Notes: generated by a model not told the origin, from the sequence alone. A DNA stretch of 13,922 nt from Candidatus Uhrbacteria bacterium (GCA_003497135.1 DNKR01000057.1:1-13922), one strand, 5' to 3'. Positions 5,280 through 13,021 are shown, numbered from the stretch's first letter. Translations and numbers: made by a program.

Positions 5280-5333
5280 CACCCATGTATAAGGGTTTTG
5301 CAGACCCTTGCCTTACTGCTTGGCTATCGGGCC
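5262..5333 (-). tRNA. tRNA-Cys (anticodon GCA)
   Basis: Seventy-two bases fold as a full cloverleaf. The acceptor pairs GGCCCGA with TCGGGCC, the D stem is GCC/GGC, the anticodon stem is AGGGT/ACCCT around CTGCAAA, and the T stem is ATGGG/CCCAT. The anticodon GCA and discriminator U73 are both cysteine identity elements. No CCA is encoded. Two elbow positions are unusual: by my alignment the D loop has A at position 18 (GCAG where G18-G19 are expected), and the T loop reads TGCAATT with G where U55 is normal. Both partners of the usual 18-55 tertiary contact are therefore changed. It lies 70 bp downstream of the PBP1A stop on the same strand and probably has its own promoter. Confidence 0.93.
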
Positions 5334-5378
5334 CCAGGTTAGAGCACATTTTTCACATACCGGTTCTGTTGTTAACAC

Positions 5379-5407
5379 ACTATATTGAATGCGTGAAAAA
5401 TAATCAA
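5379..5407 (-). promoter_or_regulatory. Candidate promoter of tRNA-Cys
   Basis: On the minus strand TTGATT (5407-5402) and TATAGT (5384-5379) are separated by 17 bp. The -35 box overlaps the PBP1A stop codon. Transcription would begin about 40 bases before the mature tRNA 5' end. Confidence 0.45.
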
Positions 5408-8364
5408 GCCGGTGTTGTTGTGTTTTCCGGCGCCGTATCTTCTTGCGGCAAAACAGATGTGTACGGGCTTACAATATTAACAACAGCTGATTCTTGCGAA
5501 AGAATCCCACCCAAAGCATCGTACGCGCTTATTGTTATGGCATATGTTCCGCCATCCGGTAGAATCCACGGAGAAGTAACAATAATATTTCCGTTTACCG
5601 CAATCTCTGCAATAAGATCCATAAAACCGGTTAAATGATTTTCTGATGTAATGGTAATGGATGAAACTGTTGCCGGGTCTGGAACTTCAATCGCGATAGT
5701 ATATGCGTCATTTATTTTTTCTATTGTTTGTCCCGGTCTTGGATCAACAAGCCTTGCCGCGCTTTCATAATAGTCAGACGCAATGTTTACAATCCTTTCG
5801 CTTGACGCGCTGTTGTCAACATCATCGTACACGGTTGCTTTTAGAGTATGAAACCCTTTTGCAAAAGACGGCGGAACCTGCGCTGAAATGCTATACGGTC
5901 TTATGCTTGTTCCGCCAATATAAATGCCGTCCAAAAAATAATCAACTCTTCGCGTTGCTCTTGGAGAAGTTGTTTCCACATCTATTAATATTTGCCTTGT
6001 TGCTATTGTTCCATTTTCTGCAGGAGAAACAATTGTTATGCTTGGCTGATTTTGTATTGTGTGCACATCGTCTTCTTGTGTTGGAACAGTGCAATTTTTA
6101 AGATTTGAAAATTCAGAATCCGCGCTTTCGTTAACTTTTGCAAGCCAATTTTTTACACCATCCTCCCAAAGAGTGTACTGCGGGTCGTTTTCCGGCTGTG
6201 CCGGCGGATCGCCAAGCGGGTTTGATTTATCAACATAATACAATATGCTGTGCAGGTTGGCGCATCTTAATACTTCGCGAAAGCTTTGCGGCGTATACTG
6301 TGTTGCAAGCTTGCCTGTGTATCTATCAATTTCAATTGTTTGAACAGGAAGCTGTCCGTCTATTATCGGCTTGCCTGTAATGGGTATTTCAACGCTTGGA
6401 AACTGTTCTATTGGCTTGTTTTCTAGGGCCTTTTTCATAAACTCATTCCAAATTGGAGCCGCAACAGTAGAACCGCCTGCTCCGCGCACCATTGCCGTGC
6501 TGTTATTGTTTCCGCCCCAGACACCGGCAGCAAGAGATGGCGTATATCCAAGAACCCACGAGTCCTTGAAATCGTTTGTGGTTCCTGACTTTGCTGCGAC
6601 TGGGCGCGACCCAAGCTGCAGTTTGCTATTTTGTCCAAAAACATACGCGCGCGATCCGTTGTCAGAAAGGACATTTGAGATCATTGCGGCGTATTTTGGT
6701 TCAAGCACGCGCTTGCCATCGCTTTCACTCCATTCATAAAGCGTTTTGCCTTCTGTGTCTTCAACTTTAAGCATACCAACCGGCGCGTTGTACTCGCCAT
6801 TGTTTGCAAAAACAGCGTACGCGTTTGTGTGTTCAAGAAGCGTTACTTCTCCGCCGCCCAATACAAGCGATAGCCCGTATCTTGATCTGTCAGAAAGAGT
6901 TGTGTAGCCCAAATCTTCTGCAAAATCCAAAACATTATTGATGCCTGCCAAATAAAGCATTTTAACAGCTGGAATATTAAGCGATCCTTGAAGCGCTTTG
7001 CGGATAGTTACAGGCCCATGCTCGCGCAAGTCATAGTTGTGCGGAGTGTACTGCACTGCATCTGTGCTGAATTTTGTTACAGCATCAAACAAAATTGTGT
7101 TTGGCGTGTATCCTTTTATAAACCCGGCTGTATAAACCATTGGTTTGAATGACGATCCTGGCTGTCTTGGCCTTGTGGCAACATTAACAGCGCCATCGCT
7201 CTCTTCGTCAAAATAATCATGGCTTCCCACCATTGTTAAAATCTGTGCATTTTTTGGATCAATCGCAACAAGCGCGGCATTTGAAAAACCAAGCTTTTCT
7301 CCAAACTCGTCAACATGCCTTGAAACAATTTCTTGCGCGCTATTTTGCATTTCCCAGTCAATCGTTGTTATTACTTTGAGCCCGCCCTCTTCAACAAGCC
7401 GTTCTCCGTACTGATCAACCAATTGTTCTTTGATATAAAATACAAAATGCGGTGCTGTAATGTTTGCAACGCGCTGTTTAATTTCAACTTCTTGCCCGGC
7501 AGCTTCGTCTGCCTGATGTTTGCTGATATATCCCTCGTCTGTCATCATTTGCAGTATGATATTTCTTCGAGATTTTAAAAGCGCGGGGTCGTTCAGGTAT
7601 CGTGTTGGCGCTTTTGGAAAAGCCGCAAGCGTTGCCGCTTGCGCTAAATTAACCTCGCGAACAGAAATTCCAAAATACGATTGTGCGGCCGCTTCCACTC
7701 CGTAGTTTGTTGACCCGTATGGAATTTCGTTTAAGTAAAGCTGTAAAATTTCATCTTTGCTAAAACGCCTTTCAATTTCAATTGAAAGAATCAGTTCTTT
7801 TATTTTTCTTGTAACGGTTCGCTCGTTTGAAAGAATCGCGTTTTTAACAAGCTGTTGCGTTATTGTTGAACCGCCCTGCGCCCTTCCTCCAAAAAGCGTG
7901 CCGACAACAACGCCTTTAATAATTCTTACCGGATTAAAACCTTTGTGTTTATAAAATCTTTGGTCTTCTGTTGCGATCGTGGCCCATTTCATTACATCTG
8001 GAATTTCTTCAAGCTTAATAAGCGTTCTGTTTTGCCCGCCATGGATTTCATACAAAACATGTTCTCCGGTCCTGTCGTATATTTTTGTTGTTTGTTCTAT
8101 ATTGCGAACCGAAAGCGCGTTTGGATCGGGCAAGTCGCGACCGACCCATGCGAACGCAATGATTGAAAAAAACAAAAAAAACAAAAAGCATGCAAGCCCG
8201 ACAAGCGTTGCGTTTTTTAAAAAGGCCTTGTTTTTAAATCTTTTTGATTTTTTTATTAATGAGCCGAGATTTTTACCCGCATTGCTCGCAAACCGATTGC
8301 GCGTACCAGAACCAACCTTATGCACCCTCCATTCGTGAAAATTGTTGTTTGTCCATTTATTCAT
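5404..8364 (-). CDS. Class A penicillin-binding protein (glycosyltransferase + transpeptidase) with Ig-like tail
   Basis: A 986-residue bifunctional peptidoglycan synthase of the PBP1A type. A basic cytosolic N-terminus (1-50) leads to one membrane anchor (about 52-74). The GT51 glycosyltransferase follows, with catalytic Glu133 in TEDQRFYKHKG, GGSTITQQLVKN (164-175) and RKIKE (186-190). The transpeptidase has SSFK (Ser404, Lys407), SLN (461-463) and KSG (592-594); KSG replaces the usual KTG. After the catalytic core comes a roughly 220-residue extension with two Ig/FN3-like beta domains (about 774-862 and 872-966) and a Thr/Pro-rich end, unlike the short tails of many PBP1A proteins. These may bind wall or surface polymers. 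No Shine-Dalgarno is seen; TAATAT ends ten bases before the ATG, so the mRNA is nearly leaderless. Two downstream genes, cfa and the 3D protein, are also envelope-related. Confidence 0.95.
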   Translation of the reverse strand: MNKWTNNNFHEWRVHKVGSGTRNRFASNAGKNLGSLIKKSKRFKNKAFLKNATLVGLACFLFFLFFSIIAFAWVGRDLPDPNALSVRNIEQTTKIYDRTGEHVLYEIHGGQNRTLIKLEEIPDVMKWATIATEDQRFYKHKGFNPVRIIKGVVVGTLFGGRAQGGSTITQQLVKNAILSNERTVTRKIKELILSIEIERRFSKDEILQLYLNEIPYGSTNYGVEAAAQSYFGISVREVNLAQAATLAAFPKAPTRYLNDPALLKSRRNIILQMMTDEGYISKHQADEAAGQEVEIKQRVANITAPHFVFYIKEQLVDQYGERLVEEGGLKVITTIDWEMQNSAQEIVSRHVDEFGEKLGFSNAALVAIDPKNAQILTMVGSHDYFDEESDGAVNVATRPRQPGSSFKPMVYTAGFIKGYTPNTILFDAVTKFSTDAVQYTPHNYDLREHGPVTIRKALQGSLNIPAVKMLYLAGINNVLDFAEDLGYTTLSDRSRYGLSLVLGGGEVTLLEHTNAYAVFANNGEYNAPVGMLKVEDTEGKTLYEWSESDGKRVLEPKYAAMISNVLSDNGSRAYVFGQNSKLQLGSRPVAAKSGTTNDFKDSWVLGYTPSLAAGVWGGNNNSTAMVRGAGGSTVAAPIWNEFMKKALENKPIEQFPSVEIPITGKPIIDGQLPVQTIEIDRYTGKLATQYTPQSFREVLRCANLHSILYYVDKSNPLGDPPAQPENDPQYTLWEDGVKNWLAKVNESADSEFSNLKNCTVPTQEDDVHTIQNQPSITIVSPAENGTIATRQILIDVETTSPRATRRVDYFLDGIYIGGTSIRPYSISAQVPPSFAKGFHTLKATVYDDVDNSASSERIVNIASDYYESAARLVDPRPGQTIEKINDAYTIAIEVPDPATVSSITITSENHLTGFMDLIAEIAVNGNIIVTSPWILPDGGTYAITISAYDALGGILSQESAVVNIVSPYTSVLPQEDTAPENTTTPA

Positions 8365-8374
8365 AGCTCTGGCT

Positions 8375-8380
8375 ATATTA
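8375..8380 (-). promoter_or_regulatory. -10 box TAATAT of the PBP1A gene
   Basis: TAATAT on the minus strand ends ten bases before the ATG, so the leader would be only a few bases long. The -35 region is poor (ATTACA at 19 bp). Confidence 0.35.
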
Positions 8381-8482
8381 GCAAATTTTCCGCTTTTTGT
8401 GTAATGTGCGGCGCGCGACCTGTTGTTGACAGGGTTTTGCTTTAAATTTGGCTTATTGTTCAGGAATGGTTATTATGAAGAC

Positions 8483-9601
8483 ATGTCTAACACAATGCGC
8501 AAAAAAATTGATCAAATACTAAGCAATACGGGCGTTTCAATCAACGGCCCAGAGCCTTGGGATATTCAAGTAAAAGACGAGCGGCTTTATGCGCATATTT
8601 TTGCAAAGGGCACGCTTGGATTTGGCGAGGCCTATATGGACGGCTGGTGGGAGTGCAAACAGATTGATGAAATGATCGCGCGGTTGCTGCGGCATGATAT
8701 CCGCTCAAAACTAAAGCCGTCTATTGCTTTGGTTTGGAACGCTGTTAGCGCCAGATTGCAAAACCGACAAGGCCCCGGCCGTGCATTTAATATTGGCAAA
8801 GCTCACTATGATTTAGGAAACGATCTTTATAAGGCAATGCTTGATAACAGCATGACCTACACTTGCGGTTACTGGAAAGACGCGAGCACGCTTGATGATG
8901 CGCAAGAAGCCAAGCTTGATCTTGTTTGCAAAAAAATAGGTCTTAAACACGGTGATAGTGTTTTAGACATTGGCTGCGGCTGGGGCAGTTTTGCCAAATT
9001 CGCTGCTGAAAAGTACAAAGCAAAAGTACTTGGCGTAACAGTTTCAAAAGAACAGATAAAACTCGGGCAAGGGCTTTGCCGTGGCCTGCCGGTTGAATTA
9101 CGCTTACAGGATTACCGCAAAATCAGCGGATCTTTTGATCACATTGTTTCGCTTGGTATGTTTGAACATGTCGGTTATAAAAACTATAGAATCTTTTTTG
9201 AGGTCGTGCGGCGGTGTTTAAAGGACAACGGATTGTTCCTACTGCACACAATCGGCGGAAACCGTTCTGTGCACTCAACCGATCCTTGGATTGGCAAATA
9301 TATATTTCCAAATTCAATGCTTCCATCAGCGTCGCAAATAGCTAGCGCAACAGAGGGTTTGTTTGTGATGGAGGATTGGCACAACTTTGGTTCTGATTAT
9401 GACAAAACGCTTATGGCTTGGCATTCAAACTTTGAAAAAAATTGGGGATCGCTTATGGCGCACTACGACGAACGCTTCCACCGAATGTGGCAATACTACC
9501 TTCTTTCTTGCGCTGGATCATTCCGCGCGCGCCAAAACCAGCTTTGGCAAATTGTTTATTCAAAAAACGGAATAATCAACGGGTACAATTCTGTGCGTTA
9601 A
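8483..9601 (+). CDS. cfa: Cyclopropane-fatty-acyl-phospholipid synthase
   Basis: A 372-residue SAM-dependent enzyme that adds a methylene bridge to unsaturated acyl chains of membrane phospholipids. It aligns along its whole length with E. coli Cfa as I recall it. LGFGEAYMDGWWE (45-57), the SAM motif LDIGCGWG (161-168), FEHVG (227-231), LLHTIG (253-258), DYDKTLMAW (305-313) and CAGSFRAR (343-350) are all present. C128, E228, H255, I257 and Y306 sit at a constant offset of 11 from the E. coli bicarbonate-pocket residues, and C343 matches Cys354. The ATG at 8483 is chosen because homology starts there; the frame is open to 8423. The Shine-Dalgarno is weak (GAAG). A perfect TTGACA at 8426 lacks a clear -10 partner. 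The close match to the proteobacterial type may indicate horizontal transfer. Confidence 0.95.
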   Translation: MSNTMRKKIDQILSNTGVSINGPEPWDIQVKDERLYAHIFAKGTLGFGEAYMDGWWECKQIDEMIARLLRHDIRSKLKPSIALVWNAVSARLQNRQGPGRAFNIGKAHYDLGNDLYKAMLDNSMTYTCGYWKDASTLDDAQEAKLDLVCKKIGLKHGDSVLDIGCGWGSFAKFAAEKYKAKVLGVTVSKEQIKLGQGLCRGLPVELRLQDYRKISGSFDHIVSLGMFEHVGYKNYRIFFEVVRRCLKDNGLFLLHTIGGNRSVHSTDPWIGKYIFPNSMLPSASQIASATEGLFVMEDWHNFGSDYDKTLMAWHSNFEKNWGSLMAHYDERFHRMWQYYLLSCAGSFRARQNQLWQIVYSKNGIINGYNSVR

Positions 9602-9644
9602 ATTTTCTTTCCTCGCGCGCTGAAACATTTTGTCAGAGCGATTG

Positions 9645-9673
9645 TTGACCCAAAACACAAAATAATATATACT
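9645..9673 (+). promoter_or_regulatory. Strong sigma-70-type promoter of the 3D-domain gene
   Basis: TTGACC (9645-9650), an exact 17-bp spacer and TATACT (9668-9673) make the best promoter in the window. Transcription should begin near 9680, directly before the hairpin at 9682-9697. Confidence 0.75.
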
Positions 9674-9681
9674 TGTCTTAT

Positions 9682-9697
9682 CCCCTGAAACAAGGGG
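9682..9697 (+). promoter_or_regulatory. 5'-end hairpin that includes the Shine-Dalgarno sequence
   Basis: CCCCT (9682-9686), loop GAAACA and AGGGG (9693-9697) form a 5-bp stem, followed by five T. AGGGG is also the only ribosome-binding site for ATG 9705, seven bases away. The hairpin would sit at the extreme 5' end of the mRNA. It could protect the transcript or hide the binding site; it might also act as a weak terminator for cfa. Confidence 0.55.
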
Positions 9698-9704
9698 TTT
9701 TTGT

Positions 9705-10208
9705 ATGTTAAAAAAACAAAATCACAATATTTTTTTGCCAAACCTGTTAATAACAGCTGTTTTTATAATTCTTTTGTTTTTTGTTGCGCGAGATTTTTTG
9801 ATCAATAGCCGTGTTAAAGAATTTTTTTCAGAATCACTTTATTCACAAGCGCTTGAAAACGCTGCCCTAAATCATGTCAGGCGGTTTGGAAAGCTTCCTG
9901 ATGCCGGTTTTTCAAAGCCCAAAAAAACCACGACAGTTTTAATTACGGCTTACTCATCTGAAATCTGGCAAACCGATTCTACCCCGCGCATAACAGCCAG
10001 CGGGTCAACAGTCCACCATGGTGTTGTTGCGTCAAACTTTTTGCCGATTGGAACGCGTTTAAGGATTCCGGAGATTTTTGGCTCTGATGTTTTTATAGTG
10101 CAAGACCGCATGAACGAACGCTACTGGAAGCATATTGATGTTTGGATGGAGGACACACAAAAAGCAAAACAGTTTGGAGCACAACTCCAAACTGTTGAAA
10201 TTTTTTAA
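9705..10208 (+). CDS. Membrane-anchored 3D (Asp-Asp-Asp) domain protein
   Basis: A 167-residue protein with a basic start, one hydrophobic segment (about 11-29, no cleavage site obvious) and a C-terminal 3D domain (about 78-167). The domain is recognised from LITAYSSEIWQTDSTP.ITASG (79-100), GVVASNFLPIGTRLRIP (106-122), VQDRM (132-136) and HIDVWM (143-148). The three conserved Asp residues are D91, D134 and D145. The fold is the double-psi barrel shared with MltA-type lytic transglycosylases and the Rpf/YabE proteins, which cut peptidoglycan glycan strands. It is likely an external wall-remodelling enzyme, fitting the nearby PBP1A gene. It converges on dnaN with six bases between the stop codons and no separate terminator visible. 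Confidence 0.85.
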   Translation: MLKKQNHNIFLPNLLITAVFIILLFFVARDFLINSRVKEFFSESLYSQALENAALNHVRRFGKLPDAGFSKPKKTTTVLITAYSSEIWQTDSTPRITASGSTVHHGVVASNFLPIGTRLRIPEIFGSDVFIVQDRMNERYWKHIDVWMEDTQKAKQFGAQLQTVEIF

Positions 10209-10214
10209 ATTTTT

Positions 10215-11360
10215 TTACTGTTTTATCGGCATTACAATATACCTGTATTCTGGTTTTTTTTCTCCTGTGGCGCTAATCAAGCATGGGTTTGAGCCGTCTA
10301 TTATATTAATATCAACTGTTTCGGCGCTAACAGCCGTGATTCCGTCAAGAACATATCTGTAGTTTAATACAATGTTTTGGTCTATTCCTTTTATTTCTGC
10401 TTTTGAAACAGAAACATTTTCACCTTTTTGCGCATCGGTTGATTTAATTTCAACACACTGTTTTTCGCTGTTTAGAAAAACCGCAATGTCATTTATTCCG
10501 GTTCTTGAAAACAAACTTGCCGCCTTAACCGCTTGCACAAGGTCATCTGATTTTACTGAAGCTGTTGTAACAAATTCTTTTGGAATAATCTGATGGTAGT
10601 CAGGATACGACCCTTCTATTGTTCTTGATGTGAGCTCAACAGCGCCCGCGCGGAACACAATTTGATTGTCTGCAACCATTATTTGCAGTGTTTCCGGCGC
10701 TTCAACATCATCTTTAAGAACGCCCATAATCCTGCTTAGCTCGCCAAGTGTTTTTGATGGGACAATGGTGTTTTTTTGAGTTTTTGAAGAGCTAGAAATC
10801 ATTTCTACAACCCGTTCGGCAAGCCGATAGCTGTCGGTTGCGGCAAATGAAAGAAGGTCGCCGGTGTGCGCCAGGTCGTTAAACATCATGGATACACCGG
10901 ATATCTCAGGTCTTGATTCTGTACTGGCAACAGCAAACAAAACTTGTGACAGCGCACTTTGTATATTTTTTGATTCTACCTCGTATTTTGTTGTTGTCTC
11001 GGTTGCCGGTATTAGTGGGAATTCAGACGCGCCAATGCCGTTTATTTTGGTTTTTGTTGATCCGCACGAAACATAAATAAAGCTGTCAATTTGTTCAATG
11101 TCTATTCTTTCGTTTGGTAAAAGGGAAACATAGTCATAAAAAAGTTTTGCCGGGACTGTAAACTCTCCGCTTTCTTCAATTTTTCCCCTAACAACACACC
11201 GAACCGCTGTTTCAAGATTTGTTGATATTAACTCCAATTGAGTTCCCTCTGCACGTAACAGGACGTGTTGGAGAATGGGCAAATGAATTGTTTTTGTTGA
11301 AAGGTGGCTTGTTATGGACAGGCCGCGTAACAAATTTTCTTTTGTGCACGAGAGTTTCAC
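10215..11360 (-). CDS. dnaN: DNA polymerase III sliding clamp (beta subunit)
   Basis: A 381-residue protein of normal length with the three repeated clamp domains (about 1-120, 121-250, 251-381). Recognisable segments are LPILQHVLLRA (27-37), the SGEFTVPAKLFYDYV segment (64-78), the second-domain SGVSMMFND and AATDSYRLAERVV, TIEGSYPDYHQIIP, and the C-terminal YRYIVMPIKQ. The dimer encircles DNA and tethers the replicative polymerase. It follows dnaA on the same strand with a 244-bp gap that may hold part of the origin. No Shine-Dalgarno precedes the ATG; a minus-strand TATAAT at 11386-11381 could serve as its own -10 box. There is no sign of frameshift or truncation. Confidence 0.97.
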   Translation of the reverse strand: MKLSCTKENLLRGLSITSHLSTKTIHLPILQHVLLRAEGTQLELISTNLETAVRCVVRGKIEESGEFTVPAKLFYDYVSLLPNERIDIEQIDSFIYVSCGSTKTKINGIGASEFPLIPATETTTKYEVESKNIQSALSQVLFAVASTESRPEISGVSMMFNDLAHTGDLLSFAATDSYRLAERVVEMISSSSKTQKNTIVPSKTLGELSRIMGVLKDDVEAPETLQIMVADNQIVFRAGAVELTSRTIEGSYPDYHQIIPKEFVTTASVKSDDLVQAVKAASLFSRTGINDIAVFLNSEKQCVEIKSTDAQKGENVSVSKAEIKGIDQNIVLNYRYVLDGITAVSAETVDINIIDGSNPCLISATGEKKPEYRYIVMPIKQ

Positions 11361-11604
11361 ATTGTTTATTATTAAGAGAAATTATATATATTATTTTTTA
11401 TATAGTAGTAAGGCCTGTGAGGAAAGTGGACAAAGCGTTTTGGTATTGGAATTGATTGAAATTTTTTTTGCTTTTTGTGTTGACTCTTTTGTTTTGTTCT
11501 TGTGCTTTGCTTGTGTGTAATTATTTTTGTTTTTTTAATAACTTTTTGTTCATGTTTTTTGAGTTTGTTTTGTGCCGCTTATCCTTTTGTTGTTAACAGC
11601 TAAT
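11361..11604. other. dnaA-dnaN intergenic region, likely part of the replication origin
   Basis: No gene is visible in 244 bp. From about 11455 to 11600 the plus strand is nearly all T and G, with repeated TTTTGT/TTGTG words, and the other strand is A/C-rich. Toward dnaN it becomes almost pure A/T (11381-11402). Such composition fits a DNA-unwinding element. Confidence 0.5.
11403..11433 (+). other. Candidate basal unwinding element: DnaA trios, GC step, two abutting DnaA-like boxes
   Basis: Reading the plus strand: TAG TAG TAA (11403-11411), GGCC (11412-11415), TGTGAGGAA (11416-11424) and AGTGGACAA (11425-11433). The last two match the reverse-complement DnaA box TGTGGATAA at 6/9 and 7/9. 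The order and polarity are those described for bacterial basal origins (trio, GC-rich step, boxes). An A/T-only tract precedes the trios. Confidence 0.45.
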
Positions 11605-12981
11605 CTACACAAGCGAGTAGAGTTTTTGTTTTAATAATTCAAGGTCTCTTTGCAGTTTGTCGTCGGATTGCAACAGGTTTGAGATTTTGTCGTACGCGTG
11701 CATTGCTGTTGTGTGGTCGCGTCCGCCAAGCTCCTGGCCGATTGACGGATAAGAGCTTTTCATTTCCTCGCGCATAAGAAACATTATAATTTGCCGTGGA
11801 AAGGCAAGCCGCTTTTCTCTGCTTTTTCCAAGAAGCTCGTCTGTCTTAAGTTCAAAATAAGAAGCGACTGTTTCAATCAGATGGCGCGGAGTAACATTCT
11901 TTCTGTTTTTTGATGGTTGCAAGGACTCGAGGATGGGTTGAACCGATTCCGTAGTGGGTTTTATGTTTTTAAACTGGTGGTGGGCGATGATTTTGTTTAG
12001 CGCCCCCTCAAGCTCGCGAATGTTTGATTGAATAACCGATGCCACAGAATGAAGAACCTCATTTGGAAGAACAAAACCCTTGTTTCTGCATTTTAATTCA
12101 AGGATTGCCGAGCGGGTCTCAAAATCAGGCGCCCCAACATCAGCCACCATTCCCCACTCAAGCCGAGTTTGCAAGCGATTTTCAAGCGATTGTATTGCTT
12201 TTGGCTGTCGGTCTGAAGTTATAACAATTTGCTTGTTTTGCTGGTGGAGCTCGTTGAAGGTGTGAAAAAATTCTTCTTGCGTCCCCTCTTTTCCGGTAAT
12301 AAACTGGATGTCGTCTATGAGCAGGGCCTCAACATTTCGGTACCTGTCTTTAAATTCTTTTGCCCTGCCGGTGCGAACAGCGTAAATAAAATCATTTGTG
12401 AATGTTTCGCAGGTTGCATACAATACGCGGTAGTTTGGTTTTTTTCTTAAAACGGCGTGGCCTATTGCTTGCAGTAAGTGTGTTTTTCCAAGCCCGACAC
12501 CGCCATAAAGAAAAAGCGGATTGTAAACTGTTCCCGGCTGCGAAGCTATTGCCTGCGCTGCTGCATGAGCAAGCTCATTTTGTTTTCCAACAACAAAGTT
12601 TTCAAAAACATATCGCGGATTAAGGCCGAATTCATTCGGCTCAATTCGCTCCGGTGGTTCAAATGTTTGTGTAACAAACTCGTGGACAGGCCGTTCCTGA
12701 CGCTCGCCAATTACAAGCGCTTCGTGTTTGTTTGTGTGCGCCTCAACAATAAACTCAATGCTGTGCACGCCGGAATTAATTCTTCTTAATGATTCAATAA
12801 TCTCTTTGTTGTATTTTTTTTCAAGCCACGCCTTTGTAAAAGTGTTTGGAACGCCCACGCGAATAAAACCATTTTCAAAATTTGAAATAAAAGTGCTCTT
12901 AAACCATGTTGTAAAGTTGGCTTTGCTAAGCTTTAGTTCCAGTTCAGCCAAAGCCGCTTGCCAAAGTTCATCAGTATTCAT
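11605..12981 (-). CDS. dnaA: Chromosomal replication initiator DnaA
   Basis: A 458-residue protein with the four usual domains. Domain I (1-80) opens with LWQAALAELELKLS. A short variable linker follows (about 85-118). The AAA+ domain starts at NPRYVFENFVVG, with Walker A GGVGLGKT (160-167), Walker B LIDDIQF (221-227) and ENRLQTRLEWG (267-277) containing the expected arginine finger. The DNA-binding domain (about 360-458) has GGRDHTTAMHA (419-429). DnaA-ATP binds DnaA boxes and melts the origin. GGAGG lies only three bases before the ATG, a short but usable spacing. The upstream promoter contains a DnaA-box-like site, suggesting autoregulation. It diverges from rpmH-rnpA-yidD and is followed by dnaN, the classical order. 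Confidence 0.98.
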   Translation of the reverse strand: MNTDELWQAALAELELKLSKANFTTWFKSTFISNFENGFIRVGVPNTFTKAWLEKKYNKEIIESLRRINSGVHSIEFIVEAHTNKHEALVIGERQERPVHEFVTQTFEPPERIEPNEFGLNPRYVFENFVVGKQNELAHAAAQAIASQPGTVYNPLFLYGGVGLGKTHLLQAIGHAVLRKKPNYRVLYATCETFTNDFIYAVRTGRAKEFKDRYRNVEALLIDDIQFITGKEGTQEEFFHTFNELHQQNKQIVITSDRQPKAIQSLENRLQTRLEWGMVADVGAPDFETRSAILELKCRNKGFVLPNEVLHSVASVIQSNIRELEGALNKIIAHHQFKNIKPTTESVQPILESLQPSKNRKNVTPRHLIETVASYFELKTDELLGKSREKRLAFPRQIIMFLMREEMKSSYPSIGQELGGRDHTTAMHAYDKISNLLQSDDKLQRDLELLKQKLYSLV

Positions 12982-13021
12982 AAACCTCCGTTTTTAGTTA
13001 CTGTAAATTTTGTGTTGGTAT

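Noticed and set aside
5349..5400. TTTTTCAC/GTGAAAAA inverted repeat between PBP1A and tRNA-Cys as a terminator
   Set aside because: The loop is 36 bases, there is no following T-tract, and the candidate tRNA promoter overlaps it.
8426..8431. Perfect TTGACA box upstream of cfa as a promoter
   Set aside because: At 16-18 bp spacing no -10-like hexamer is present; kept only as a remark in the cfa entry.
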